Positions 1 to 9,350 of a stretch of 34,984 nucleotides of DNA are shown piece after piece. The notes beneath the pieces are model-generated. The model had not been told where the DNA came from, did no database searches, and saw only the letters and a program-made list of their open reading frames with translations. Origin of the DNA: Streptomyces sp. WM6386 (lineage in GTDB: Bacteria > Actinomycetota > Actinomycetes > Streptomycetales > Streptomycetaceae); NCBI RefSeq assembly GCF_000972385.1, contig NZ_JXTE01000077.1:1-34984 (forward strand). The letters are read 5' to 3'. Both the position numbers and the translations under genes were made by a program. Numbering within the stretch: the stretch's first letter is position 1; each line of letters starts with the position of its first letter.

Positions 1-1294
1 GCTTCGGGCCCCCCCGGGCCGCGGGAGCCCTTTCCCCGCCCAATTCCCCCTCCCAACCCCCCCCCTTGACCCCCCCACCCACCCCCGCCCCCGCCAGCCC
101 GACCACCGCCGCCACCAGATACAGCACCCGGTATCCGCCCAGGTGCGTCACGATCGGTGCGGCGAGGGCGGGGGCGGCGACCTGGGGGAGGGCGTTGGCC
201 ACGTTGATGACGCCGAGGTCCTTGCCGCGGTCGCCCGCCTTCGGGAGTACGTCCGTCATCAGCGCGAAGTCGACCGACATGAACACCCCGAGGCCCACGC
301 CCAGCAGTGCCGCCACGACGATCGCGCTAGGCCAGGTCTGCCACACGGACAGCAGGGCCGTGGCCGCCGCCATCAGCACCCCGGACCACCGCACGAACGG
401 CTTGCGACGGCCCGACCGGTCCGACCGGACGCCGCCCACCACGACCGTGGCCAGCAGCGTCACGCTGTTCACCGCGGTCAGGATCAGCACGCCCTGCTCG
501 GGGTCGTCGTGGTGCAGACGGTCCCGCAGGTAGTAGAGGAGGTAGAGGATCACCAGCGCGTTGCTGAGATTGATCAGGAAGCGGGTCAGCCAGGCCCAGC
601 CGAAGTCCGGGTAGCGGCGCGGGCTCAGCCAGAACCCTCGGAAGAAGGTCCTCGCGGACCACACCGGGCGGTCCGTCACCGCCAGCCGCAGATCGTCGTA
701 CCGGAGCACGTACGGCAGTACGCCCGCCAGCGTGAACACCGCACAGGCCACGTACCCCGCCGCGATCCCGCCCGCCGCCGTCGCCAGCCCCGTACCGGCG
801 ACCGCCCCGAGGATCTGCGCCGCCCCCAGCCAGCCGCCCACCGCACCCCGCTGCAACCGCGGCACCCGGTCCGGCACCGCCGCCGTCACCGCCGCGAAGG
901 CCGCGTTCAGGGTCAGCTGGACCAGGCACCAGCCGAGCAGCATCAGCCACAGCCCGCCCGCCCCCGCGAGCAGCAGCAGCGACAGCGCGCCGCCCGCCGC
1001 ACCGGCCACGATCCACGGCGTACGGCGGCCCCGGCGGGCCGTCGTGCGGTCCGACAGCGCGCCGAAGAACGGGTTCGCGGCCAGCGACACCACCGCGCCC
1101 ACGCCGGTCACCCACGCCAGCAGCGTCTCCTTGGACATTCCGGCGCCGGGCGCGAAGTCCTCCGCCTGCCGGGCCAGCAGGATCTGGAGCGGGCCGTACC
1201 AGCCCACCCAGATCGCCACGTTGGCCAGCGAGAGGGCGGCCGTCCAGCCTCGGCCGACCCTCTCGACGGGGTCCTGGAGAGCCGATGTCGTCAT
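1..1294 (-). CDS. MFS sugar transporter, GPH-like (3' end outside window)
   Basis: Integral membrane transporter, probably importing a glucoside or another sugar. Translation from the ATG at 1294 gives a protein starting MTTSALQDPVERVGRGW, followed by alternating hydrophobic helices across the whole visible length of about 430 residues. The loop SDRTTARRGRRTPW resembles the cytoplasmic loop of glycoside-pentoside-hexuronide/sucrose-type symporters, where it follows TM2-TM3. No stop codon is reached before base 1, so the gene runs out of the window; the last visible residues are Gly-rich and follow a final hydrophobic stretch, so the end is probably near. The start overlaps the TGA of the beta-glucosidase gene (ATGA, 1291-1294), indicating translational coupling. 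The pairing suggests import of a beta-glucoside that the cytoplasmic glucosidase then splits. Family level is fairly sure; the substrate is inference. Confidence 0.82.
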   Translation of the reverse strand, partial: MTTSALQDPVERVGRGWTAALSLANVAIWVGWYGPLQILLARQAEDFAPGAGMSKETLLAWVTGVGAVVSLAANPFFGALSDRTTARRGRRTPWIVAGAAGGALSLLLLAGAGGLWLMLLGWCLVQLTLNAAFAAVTAAVPDRVPRLQRGAVGGWLGAAQILGAVAGTGLATAAGGIAAGYVACAVFTLAGVLPYVLRYDDLRLAVTDRPVWSARTFFRGFWLSPRRYPDFGWAWLTRFLINLSNALVILYLLYYLRDRLHHDDPEQGVLILTAVNSVTLLATVVVGGVRSDRSGRRKPFVRWSGVLMAAATALLSVWQTWPSAIVVAALLGVGLGVFMSVDFALMTDVLPKAGDRGKDLGVINVANALPQVAAPALAAPIVTHLGGYRVLYLVAAVVGLAGAGVGGGVKGGGWEGELGGERAPAARGGPK

Positions 1295-2625
1295 CTCTGG
1301 GCCCGGAGCAGCTCCTGGTACCAGCCGTACGACGACTTCGGTGTCCGGGTCAGGGTCTCGTAGTCGACGTGGACGAGCCCGAACCGCCGTGCGTACCCCT
1401 CCGCCCACTCGAAGTTGTCGAGCAGCGACCACACGAAGTACCCGCGTACGTCCACGCCAGCCGCCACCGCCTTGTGCAGCGCCCGCACATGGCCGTCGAG
1501 GTAGGCGATCCGCTCCTGGTCGTCGATCCCCTGGTAGGAGCAGCCGTTCTCGGTGATGACGACGGGCGGCAGCCGGTCGCCGTAGCGGTCACGGAAGCCG
1601 GTGAGGAGTTCCGTGAGCCCCTCGGGGACCACCGGCCAGCCGAAGTCCGTCACCGGGACGTCCTCGATCTCCTGGACGGAGAAGGGGAGTTCGGCCGGGA
1701 TCGTCAGCCCGCCGAACTCGATGTCGGCGCCCTGCGGGGCGCCCACGCGGGTCGGGGCGTAGTAGTTGACGCCGTAGAAGTCGAGGGGTTCGGAGATGAC
1801 CTTCAGGTCCGCCGCCACGTCTCCCGGCATCAAGTCGCCCATCCCGTCCGGGTATTCGCCCAGCAGGACCGGCTCCGCGAACAGGCGGTTCAGCAACAGG
1901 TCGTAGAACGCCGCCGCCTCCACGTCCGGCTGCTCCTGCGACGCCGCCCACGTCGGACCGTGCGAGTTGGCGATCCCGATGTCCGTCGCCCCCGCCGCGC
2001 GCAGCGCCTGGACGCCCAGGCCGTGGGCCAACAGCAGGTGGTGGGCGACCGGGAGTGCGTCGAACATCAGCTGCTTGCCGGGTGCGTGGGCGCCCAACGC
2101 GTGCCCGAACAGGGTGTGTTCGGCGGGCTCGTTGATGGTGATCCACTTCTTGACACGGTCACCGAGGCGGTCGACCACGACCGACACGTACTCGGCGAAT
2201 CGCGAGGCCGTGTCCCGCTCGAGCCAGCCGCCCGCCTCTTGGAAGTCCAGCGGCAGGTCCCAGTGGAAGAGGGTCGGGACGGGTCGTACGCCCGCCGCGG
2301 TCAGCTCGTCGACCAGGCGGTCGTAGAAGTCGAGACCCCCCTTGCCCAGGACCCGCGGCCAGGAGATCGAGAAGCGGTACGCGTCCACGCCGAGTCCGGC
2401 GAGGAGTGCCACGTCCTCGGGGTAGCGGTGGTAGTGGTCGACGGCGATCGCCGCCGTCGAGCCGTCCTTCACCCGTCCCGGCTCGGCCGTGAAGGCGTCC
2501 CACACGGAGGGTTCGCGCAGCTCCACCGCGCCCTCGATCTGATGGGCCGAGGTCGAGACGCCCCACAGGAAGCCGGCCGGGAAACGGGGTATCGGATGCT
2601 CTTCAGTCGCCATGCGCCGGATCAT
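1291..2625 (-). CDS. GH1 beta-glucosidase
   Basis: Hydrolyses terminal beta-D-glucosyl (or galactosyl) residues from oligosaccharides or aryl glucosides by a retaining mechanism. The 444-residue length is normal for glycoside hydrolase family 1. The N-terminal signature FPAGFLWGVSTSAHQIEG is present, the general acid/base Glu is in TINEPAEH and the nucleophile Glu in VITENGCS; the C-terminal WSLLDNFEWAEGY motif, which contacts the sugar in this family, is also intact. There is no signal peptide, so it acts in the cytoplasm on imported sugar. A second ATG four codons downstream (MATEEH) is a possible start. It lies 46 nt after the emfourin gene and is coupled by ATGA to the MFS transporter. 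Confidence 0.95.
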   Translation of the reverse strand: MIRRMATEEHPIPRFPAGFLWGVSTSAHQIEGAVELREPSVWDAFTAEPGRVKDGSTAAIAVDHYHRYPEDVALLAGLGVDAYRFSISWPRVLGKGGLDFYDRLVDELTAAGVRPVPTLFHWDLPLDFQEAGGWLERDTASRFAEYVSVVVDRLGDRVKKWITINEPAEHTLFGHALGAHAPGKQLMFDALPVAHHLLLAHGLGVQALRAAGATDIGIANSHGPTWAASQEQPDVEAAAFYDLLLNRLFAEPVLLGEYPDGMGDLMPGDVAADLKVISEPLDFYGVNYYAPTRVGAPQGADIEFGGLTIPAELPFSVQEIEDVPVTDFGWPVVPEGLTELLTGFRDRYGDRLPPVVITENGCSYQGIDDQERIAYLDGHVRALHKAVAAGVDVRGYFVWSLLDNFEWAEGYARRFGLVHVDYETLTRTPKSSYGWYQELLRAQR

Positions 2626-2671
2626 CCGTACCAGCGGTAACGGAAGTCAACGGGCAGGCGTGAACGACCGG

Positions 2672-2938
2672 TTACGCACCTTCCTTCAGTACCCGCGAGA
2701 TCAGCTTGCGCTGCTCCTCGGTCAGCCGTGGATCGGCGGCGTACACCGTCCTGCCGTCCACGGTGATCTCGTAGGCGAAACCGTCGGGCACGCCGATGGG
2801 CGGCGTGCCCCGGCCGCCGGCGAGCGCCTTCTCGGCCAGGGTGTGCCACTCGTGGGCGTCGGGCCGTCCCGAGGTGTCCACCTCGGCATGACGCTCGATG
2901 CCCGCGAATCCACCGGTACGGCTCACTCGAATACGCAT
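2672..2938 (-). CDS. Emfourin-like protealysin inhibitor
   Basis: An 88-residue cytoplasmic-type protein starting MRIRVSRTGGFAGIERH and ending in a helix with TEEQRKLISRVLKEG. The pattern of an initial beta-strand with RTGGFAGI, a central PDGFAYEITVDG strand pair and a final acidic-basic helix matches the emfourin family, small proteins that inhibit protealysin-like M4 peptidases. The gene begins 21 nt after the stop of just such a peptidase and reads the same way, so a co-expressed protease-inhibitor pair is the natural reading. There is no signal peptide, which agrees with the protease also lacking one. The family call comes from sequence resemblance and context; inhibition has not been shown here. 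Confidence 0.82.
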   Translation of the reverse strand: MRIRVSRTGGFAGIERHAEVDTSGRPDAHEWHTLAEKALAGGRGTPPIGVPDGFAYEITVDGRTVYAADPRLTEEQRKLISRVLKEGA

Positions 2939-2959
2939 GGGACCGTGTCTAGTACGGAA

Positions 2960-4030
2960 CTACGCCGTGCGCACCCCGACCTGCTCCCACGCCTTCAGAA
3001 CGGCCTGGAGCTCCTCGCCGTCCTGGTAGCGGTCCTTGGCCGCGGCGACCGTGAGCGCGGCGAAGTCCGTGAACAGGGCGTCCTTCTTCAGCTGGCCGCC
3101 GGTCAGGACGTCGTACCAGATCTGTCCGGCCCGCTCCCAGGCGTGCCCGCCGAGGGTGGTGGCGACGATGAAGAACGCGTGGTTGGGGATGCCGGAGTTG
3201 ATGTGGACTCCGCCGTTGTCGCGGCCGGTGCGGACGAAGTCGTCCATGGTCGCGGGCTGCGGGTCCTTGCCGAGGACGTCGTCGTCGTACGCCGTGCCCG
3301 GGGCCTTCATGGAGCGCAGCGCCGAGCCGGTGACGCGCGGGGCGAGCAGGCCCGCGCCGATGAGCCAGTCTGCCTCGGCGGCGGTCTGGCCGAGGGTGTG
3401 CTGCTTGATGAGGGAGCCGAAGACATCGGACATCGACTCGTTGAGCGCGCCGGACTGGCCGAAGTAGGTGAGGTTGGCCGTGTACTGCGTGACGCCGTGG
3501 GTGAGTTCGTGGCCGATGACGTCGATCGGGATGGTGAAGTCGAGGAAGATCTCGCCGTCGCCGTCGCCGAACACCATCTGCTCGCCGTTCCAGAAGGCGT
3601 TGTTGTAGTCCTCCTCGTAGTGGACGGTGGCGTCCAGCGGGAGGCCGTTCGCATCGATGGAGTCGCGTTCGTACGCCGCCAGGAACAGCTCGAAGGTGGC
3701 TCCGAGGCCGGCGTAGGCGCGGTTGACGGTGGCGTCCTTGCCGGGCTCCTCGCCCTCGGCGCGGACCTTCTTGCCGGGCAGGTCGGTGCGGTGCCGGGCG
3801 TCGTAGATGGTGCGGTGCGGTTTGCCGGCCTCGGCGCCGGCGGGCGCGGCGATGGAGGGGGCGCCGATGACCGTGGTCAGCCGGCGCTGGGTGCGCTCGA
3901 AGGCGTCGCGCTGCAGGGTCTTGCGCGCGGGGCCGGCGAGTGCGGGGTCCTCGGCCTGGGCGAGCTTGTCGAGGACGTGCGGTGGTACGACGGTGCAGAA
4001 GACGGGCTCATGGCCCCCGTGGGTCGTCAT
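2960..4030 (-). CDS. M4 family metallopeptidase, protealysin-like
   Basis: Zinc-dependent endopeptidase of the thermolysin family. Counting from the ATG at 4030 (356 residues), the zinc site HELTH lies near residue 174, the third zinc ligand Glu is in GALNESMSD near residue 198, and the GGVHINSGIPNHAFF segment carries the transition-state His. The N-terminus VFCTVVPPHVLDKLA resembles the short propeptide with a PPxxL motif typical of protealysins, in place of the long propeptide and signal peptide of thermolysin. No secretion signal is visible, so it may act inside the cell or leave by another route. An upstream ATG at 4042 would add MVPG; neither start has a clear ribosome site. It is followed after 21 nt by its likely inhibitor gene. 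Confidence 0.92.
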   Translation of the reverse strand: MTTHGGHEPVFCTVVPPHVLDKLAQAEDPALAGPARKTLQRDAFERTQRRLTTVIGAPSIAAPAGAEAGKPHRTIYDARHRTDLPGKKVRAEGEEPGKDATVNRAYAGLGATFELFLAAYERDSIDANGLPLDATVHYEEDYNNAFWNGEQMVFGDGDGEIFLDFTIPIDVIGHELTHGVTQYTANLTYFGQSGALNESMSDVFGSLIKQHTLGQTAAEADWLIGAGLLAPRVTGSALRSMKAPGTAYDDDVLGKDPQPATMDDFVRTGRDNGGVHINSGIPNHAFFIVATTLGGHAWERAGQIWYDVLTGGQLKKDALFTDFAALTVAAAKDRYQDGEELQAVLKAWEQVGVRTA

Positions 4031-4101
4031 GCCCGGCACCATTGCACTGCGTTATGCCGGTGTCACTACCCGCAACCATGATTGGTGAAATATACGGACA
4101 G

Positions 4102-4116
4102 GGAGCGGCACGCTCC
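4102..4116. promoter_or_regulatory. Inverted repeat in the protease-leuA divergent region
   Basis: GGAGCG-GCA-CGCTCC is a perfect 6-bp inverted repeat in the 179 nt between the divergent protease start and the leucine leader peptide. A TATATT sequence on the minus strand (about 4088-4093) could be a -10 box for the protease, which would put the repeat in its -20 to -30 region. It could be an operator or just a GC-rich dyad; no regulator is identified. Confidence 0.3.
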
Positions 4117-4221
4117 GTGACGAAGTGGTATGGCGCACTTTTTGTCCCTTTCGCGACCGTGGTCCCGCATACTGATACGGCGCCCCGCGTCCGAATCGGC
4201 TCGGCTAGCATGCTTCGCATC

Positions 4222-6071
<1,850 letters not shown>

Positions 6072-6088
6072 TGAAGGGTCGTTGATCG

Positions 6089-6132
6089 GCTGCGGCGCCG
6101 TCGTGGCTGGTCGCGCAGTTCCCCGCGCCCCT
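6089..6132 (-). repeat. Streptomyces intergenic repeat, copy 1
   Basis: The stretch reading TGGTCGCGCAGTTCCCCGCG within 6089-6132 is a short element I recognise from intergenic regions of many Streptomyces genomes, usually near gene ends. A longer variant occurs in the opposite orientation at 31151-31207. Function is unknown; here it sits between the leuA stop and its terminator. Confidence 0.6.
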
Positions 6133-6136
6133 GAGG

Positions 6137-6173
6137 TGTGCCCCGCTCGCCGTTTCTTGGTGAGCGGGGCACG
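6137..6173 (+). terminator. leuA transcription terminator
   Basis: TGCCCCGCTCGCC at 6139-6151 pairs with GGTGAGCGGGGCA at 6159-6171 (one wobble), with a 7-nt loop, and the pairing extends slightly at the base. It lies 66 nt after the leuA stop. There is only a weak T-rich tail, as usual for Streptomyces terminators. Confidence 0.8.
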
Positions 6174-6226
6174 TCTGTTTCTGGCCACCCGCCTGTGCAG
6201 GTCACGGGAAGGTCTCGTCAGGGGTG

Positions 6227-6260
6227 CTGACTCCGGGTCCGTGATGTGGCTAACATCACG
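6227..6260 (+). promoter_or_regulatory. Promoter with overlapping palindromic operator for the TerB-like gene
   Basis: CTGACT (6227-6232) and TAACAT (6251-6256) form a plausible sigma-HrdB-type promoter with an 18-bp spacer. A perfect 8-bp inverted repeat, CGTGATGT-GGCTA-ACATCACG (6240-6260), covers the -10 box, the classic position for a repressor operator. The transcript would start about 40 nt before the GTG at 6303. The regulator is unknown. Confidence 0.5.
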
Positions 6261-6302
6261 CCAGCACGGCGATGTTGCCGTGCCGTTACGCGGAGGTGCG
6301 AC

Positions 6303-6998
6303 GTGCTGCCAGGACGGGGACGAAACGGCCAGGCCGTCAGGGCTGCGCGCCTGCTGGGCACCCGCACCGCGTGGACGCCTGTGGGCGACGGGGAGTTCTT
6401 CTGCCCCGGCTGCGGCGGCGACCGCAACTACCAGCGGCTGACCGGCAGGCGCCGCTTCACCCTCCTCGGCATGCCCGTGCTGCCGCGCGGCGAGACCGGC
6501 CCGGTGGTGGAGTGCGCCGCCTGCAAGCGCCACTTCGGCACCGACGTCCTCGACCACCCGACCACCACCCGCTTCTCCGCGATGCTTCGTGACGCCGTCC
6601 ACACCATCGCCCTCGCGGTGCTCGCCGCGGGCGGCACCTGCTCCCGTACGGCACTGGAGGCCGCCGCGTGCGCGGTCCGTGCCGCCGGTTTCGACGACTG
6701 CACGGAGGACCAGCTCGGGGCGCTGGTCGAGGCACTGGCCGCCGACACGGGGCGGGTCTTCGGCGAGCCCTGCGGGGCAGGCCTGGCCATAGAGCTCCAC
6801 GAGGCGCTGGACCCGCTGGCCCCGCACCTCGCCCCCGCAGGCCGTGAGTCGATCCTCCTCCAGGGCGCACGGATCGCCCTCGCCGACGGGCCCTACACCC
6901 CCGCGGAGCGGGACGCCCTCGCGACGGTCGGCGCCGCGCTCACCATCTGCGCGGACGATGTGACGCGGCTGCTGGTGGCGGCGCGCACCCCGTCGTAG
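6303..6998 (+). CDS. TerB-like zinc-ribbon protein
   Basis: Protein of 231 residues. Near the N-terminus is a zinc ribbon made of CPGCGG and CAACK pairs about 40 residues apart. After it comes an all-helical domain rich in Ala (from about residue 90, AMLRDAVHTIALAVLAAGG) ending with ALADGPYTPAERDALATVGAALTI, which resembles the TerB/DjlA acidic helical fold (compare the DG-xTxxE-xxxL pattern of TerB). Streptomyces proteins of this kind are often annotated as tellurite-resistance TerB family, but a role in tellurite resistance is not established. The GTG at 6303 is chosen because GGAGG (6292-6296) sits 6 nt upstream; an ATG at 6246 in the same frame lies inside the predicted promoter. It is a single gene between a terminator and the MmpL gene. 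Confidence 0.75.
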   Translation: MLPGRGRNGQAVRAARLLGTRTAWTPVGDGEFFCPGCGGDRNYQRLTGRRRFTLLGMPVLPRGETGPVVECAACKRHFGTDVLDHPTTTRFSAMLRDAVHTIALAVLAAGGTCSRTALEAAACAVRAAGFDDCTEDQLGALVEALAADTGRVFGEPCGAGLAIELHEALDPLAPHLAPAGRESILLQGARIALADGPYTPAERDALATVGAALTICADDVTRLLVAARTPS

Positions 6999-7035
6999 CA
7001 GGCGGGCGGTGCCATCGTCGTCGTACAACCGCCGT

Positions 7036-7051
7036 TACTCCCCAGGGAGTA
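7036..7051. promoter_or_regulatory. Dyad operator upstream of the MmpL exporter
   Basis: TACTCCC-CA-GGGAGTA is a perfect 7-bp inverted repeat centred 130 nt before the MmpL start. A second pair, GTTACT at 7034-7039 and AGTAAC at 7077-7082, brackets the region. NarL-type regulators bind such dyads, and one is encoded at the end of this gene group, so this is a candidate autoregulatory site; that link is inference. Confidence 0.45.
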
Positions 7052-7173
7052 TCGGCATCTGAAGGACGCCCTGCGCAGTAACCCCCAACTCGCCCTGCCG
7101 CCCGACGAATCGGCCCCCGGCCGCCGGGAGTCTGGAACCGAACCAGACATCCGACCGAGGGGAGGCCCGACTC

Positions 7174-9264
7174 ATGGGGGCCGCAACGACAACCATCCGG
7201 GGACGGCGTGCCGTGCCCTGGCTCGTGCTCGGGCTGTGGATCGCCGTGCTGGCGCTCACCTCGCCGTTCGCGTCGAAGCTCTCGGACGTGCAGCGCGACC
7301 GGGCCGTCGACTATCTGCCGGTGAGCGCCGACTCCACCCAGGTCGCCAAGATCCAGGACCGGTTGCCGGGCGGTGAGACGACCCAGATGGTCGTCGTCTA
7401 CCACCGCGACGGCGGACTGACCGCGGCGGACCGGGCGACGGCCGCCGGCCAGATCGGCGAGATCGCGAACGCGCACCCGCTCGCCGTGCTGCCCGAGGGC
7501 GTCCCGTCCAAGGACGGCACCACCCTGATGTACCCGGTGGCCAGCACCGAGCCGGGCACGGACGAGGACAAGCGCGACCAACTCGTGGGCGACGTAAGGG
7601 ACATCGCCAAGAGCGAGGACGGCCTGAGCGTCGAGGTCGGTGGGGAGGGCGCGCTCGCTACGGACGCCTCCGCGGTCTACAACTCGCTCGACGGGCCCCT
7701 GCTCTACACCACCGCCGCCGTCGTGGCGCTCCTGCTGATCCTCATCTACCGCAGCCCGTTCCTGTGGCTGGTGCCGCTCGCCGTCGCGGGCATCGCCGAC
7801 TATCTGTCCATGGGGGTCGCCTACGGGCTGAACCAGGGGTTCGGGACGTCCGTGTCCGGCCAGAGCTCCGGCATCATGACGATCCTCGTGTTCGGCGCGG
7901 GCACCGACTACGCGCTGCTGCTCGTCTCCCGCTACCGCGAGGAGCTGCGGCGCATCGAGCGGCCCTACGACGCGATGGCCGCCGCGCTGAAGGGCTGTGG
8001 ACCGGCGGTGCTCGCCTCCTCCGGGACGGTCGCCGTGGGCCTGTTCTGCCTGCTCGCCGCCGATCTCAACTCCAGCCGCGGCATGGGTCCGTTGGGCACG
8101 GTCGGCATCCTGTGCGCGCTGGCCGCCATGATGACCCTGCTGCCCGCGATCCTCGTCCTGCTCGGCCGCCGCGTCTTCTGGCCGCTGGTGCCGCGCTACG
8201 GCAGCACGCCCAAGGTCCGCCGGTCGCTGTTCGCCGCGATGGGCAGCTCCGCCGGGCGCCGGCCGCTGACGGTGCTCGCGGGCGGCGCGGTACTGCTCGG
8301 CGCGCTGGCGCTCGGGGCACTGAACCTCCCCGGCAGCCTCAAGCAGGAGGACTCCTTCACCAGCAAGCCCGAGGCGGTCGCCGCCATGCAGACCCTGGGG
8401 AAGGCCTATCCGGAGCGCGGCACCCAGCCGATCTCCGTCATCGCCCCCACCGACCGCGCCGACGCGGTCCTGGCCGAGGCCCGGGACACCCCGGGCGTCG
8501 ACAGCGCGACCCGCGGCCGCAGCGGCGACGGCTGGACCGAGATCGCCGTCACCGCCGGCTCCGCACCCCAGTCGGCGGGGGAGACCGCCACCATCAAGGA
8601 GCTGCGCGACCGGCTCGACGGCTCCTACGTGGGCGGCCCCAGCGCCGAGCAGCTCGACCTGAAGGACACCAACGCCCGGGACCGTCTGGTCGTCGTACCG
8701 CTCGTCCTCGCCTCCGTGCTGCTGATCCTGATCGCCCTGCTGCGCTCGGTCGTCGCGCCGCTGATCCTGGTGGCGGCCGTGGTCGCGGTGTGGGGCGCGG
8801 CGCTCGGCATCGGCGGACTGGTCTTCGGCCCGGTCTTCGGCTTCGAGGGCACGGACCCGGGACTCGGCCTGCTGTCCTTCGTCTTCCTGGTCGCCCTGGG
8901 CGTCGACTACGGCATCTTCCTGATGCACCGCATGCGCGAGGAGTCCCTGAAGGGCACCGAACCGGCGCAGGCCGCGTTGATCGCCCTGCGCACGACCGGC
9001 GGGGTCATCGCCTCGGCGGGCCTGGTCCTGGCGGCGACGTTCGCGGTGCTCACCAGCATGCCGATGGTGCAGCTCGTGGAGCTGGGCTTCGTCATCGCGG
9101 TCGGCGTGCTCCTTGACACCTTCCTGGTCCGCACCTACCTGGTCACCAGCGCGAGCGTGGCGCTGCGGCGCAAGGTGTGGTGGCCGGGCGCGCTGTCGAG
9201 GGAACCGGCGGCGGAGAGCGGGGAGTTGCCGGAGCCGGTCACGGAGCCCGTGGGGGTGCGCTGA
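7174..9264 (+). CDS. MmpL/RND family membrane exporter
   Basis: Proton-driven exporter of the MMPL branch of the RND superfamily, in the cytoplasmic membrane. The 696 residues form the expected two-fold repeat: one TM helix, a roughly 150-residue extracytoplasmic loop, five to six TM helices, then the same again. The proton-relay motif of the family is present in both halves, as FGAGTDYALLLVSRYREEL near residue 240 and LGVDYGIFLMHRMREE near residue 580. GGGGAGG precedes the ATG. Substrates in this family include lipids, polyketides and drugs; none can be assigned here. A histidine kinase and response regulator follow in the same orientation after about 85 nt, suggesting induction of the pump by an envelope or drug signal. 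Confidence 0.92.
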   Translation: MGAATTTIRGRRAVPWLVLGLWIAVLALTSPFASKLSDVQRDRAVDYLPVSADSTQVAKIQDRLPGGETTQMVVVYHRDGGLTAADRATAAGQIGEIANAHPLAVLPEGVPSKDGTTLMYPVASTEPGTDEDKRDQLVGDVRDIAKSEDGLSVEVGGEGALATDASAVYNSLDGPLLYTTAAVVALLLILIYRSPFLWLVPLAVAGIADYLSMGVAYGLNQGFGTSVSGQSSGIMTILVFGAGTDYALLLVSRYREELRRIERPYDAMAAALKGCGPAVLASSGTVAVGLFCLLAADLNSSRGMGPLGTVGILCALAAMMTLLPAILVLLGRRVFWPLVPRYGSTPKVRRSLFAAMGSSAGRRPLTVLAGGAVLLGALALGALNLPGSLKQEDSFTSKPEAVAAMQTLGKAYPERGTQPISVIAPTDRADAVLAEARDTPGVDSATRGRSGDGWTEIAVTAGSAPQSAGETATIKELRDRLDGSYVGGPSAEQLDLKDTNARDRLVVVPLVLASVLLILIALLRSVVAPLILVAAVVAVWGAALGIGGLVFGPVFGFEGTDPGLGLLSFVFLVALGVDYGIFLMHRMREESLKGTEPAQAALIALRTTGGVIASAGLVLAATFAVLTSMPMVQLVELGFVIAVGVLLDTFLVRTYLVTSASVALRRKVWWPGALSREPAAESGELPEPVTEPVGVR

Positions 9265-9350
9265 ACCGGACGCGGGACAGTCGGCCGGACCTCCGGGCTC
9301 ACGCCCAGGGGGTCCGGCCCCGGGCCGGATCGGCGAGGATGGAGCACGTG

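Noticed and set aside
1..80. Frameshift in the C-rich start of the window
   Set aside because: The homopolymer C runs could hide a sequencing error in the MFS 3' end, but the frame stays open to base 1, so there is no evidence for it here.
143..1556. Long plus-strand frames opposite the MFS transporter and beta-glucosidase
   Set aside because: Arg/Pro/Ala-rich shadows of high-GC genes with no family resemblance; the minus-strand frames carry the family motifs.
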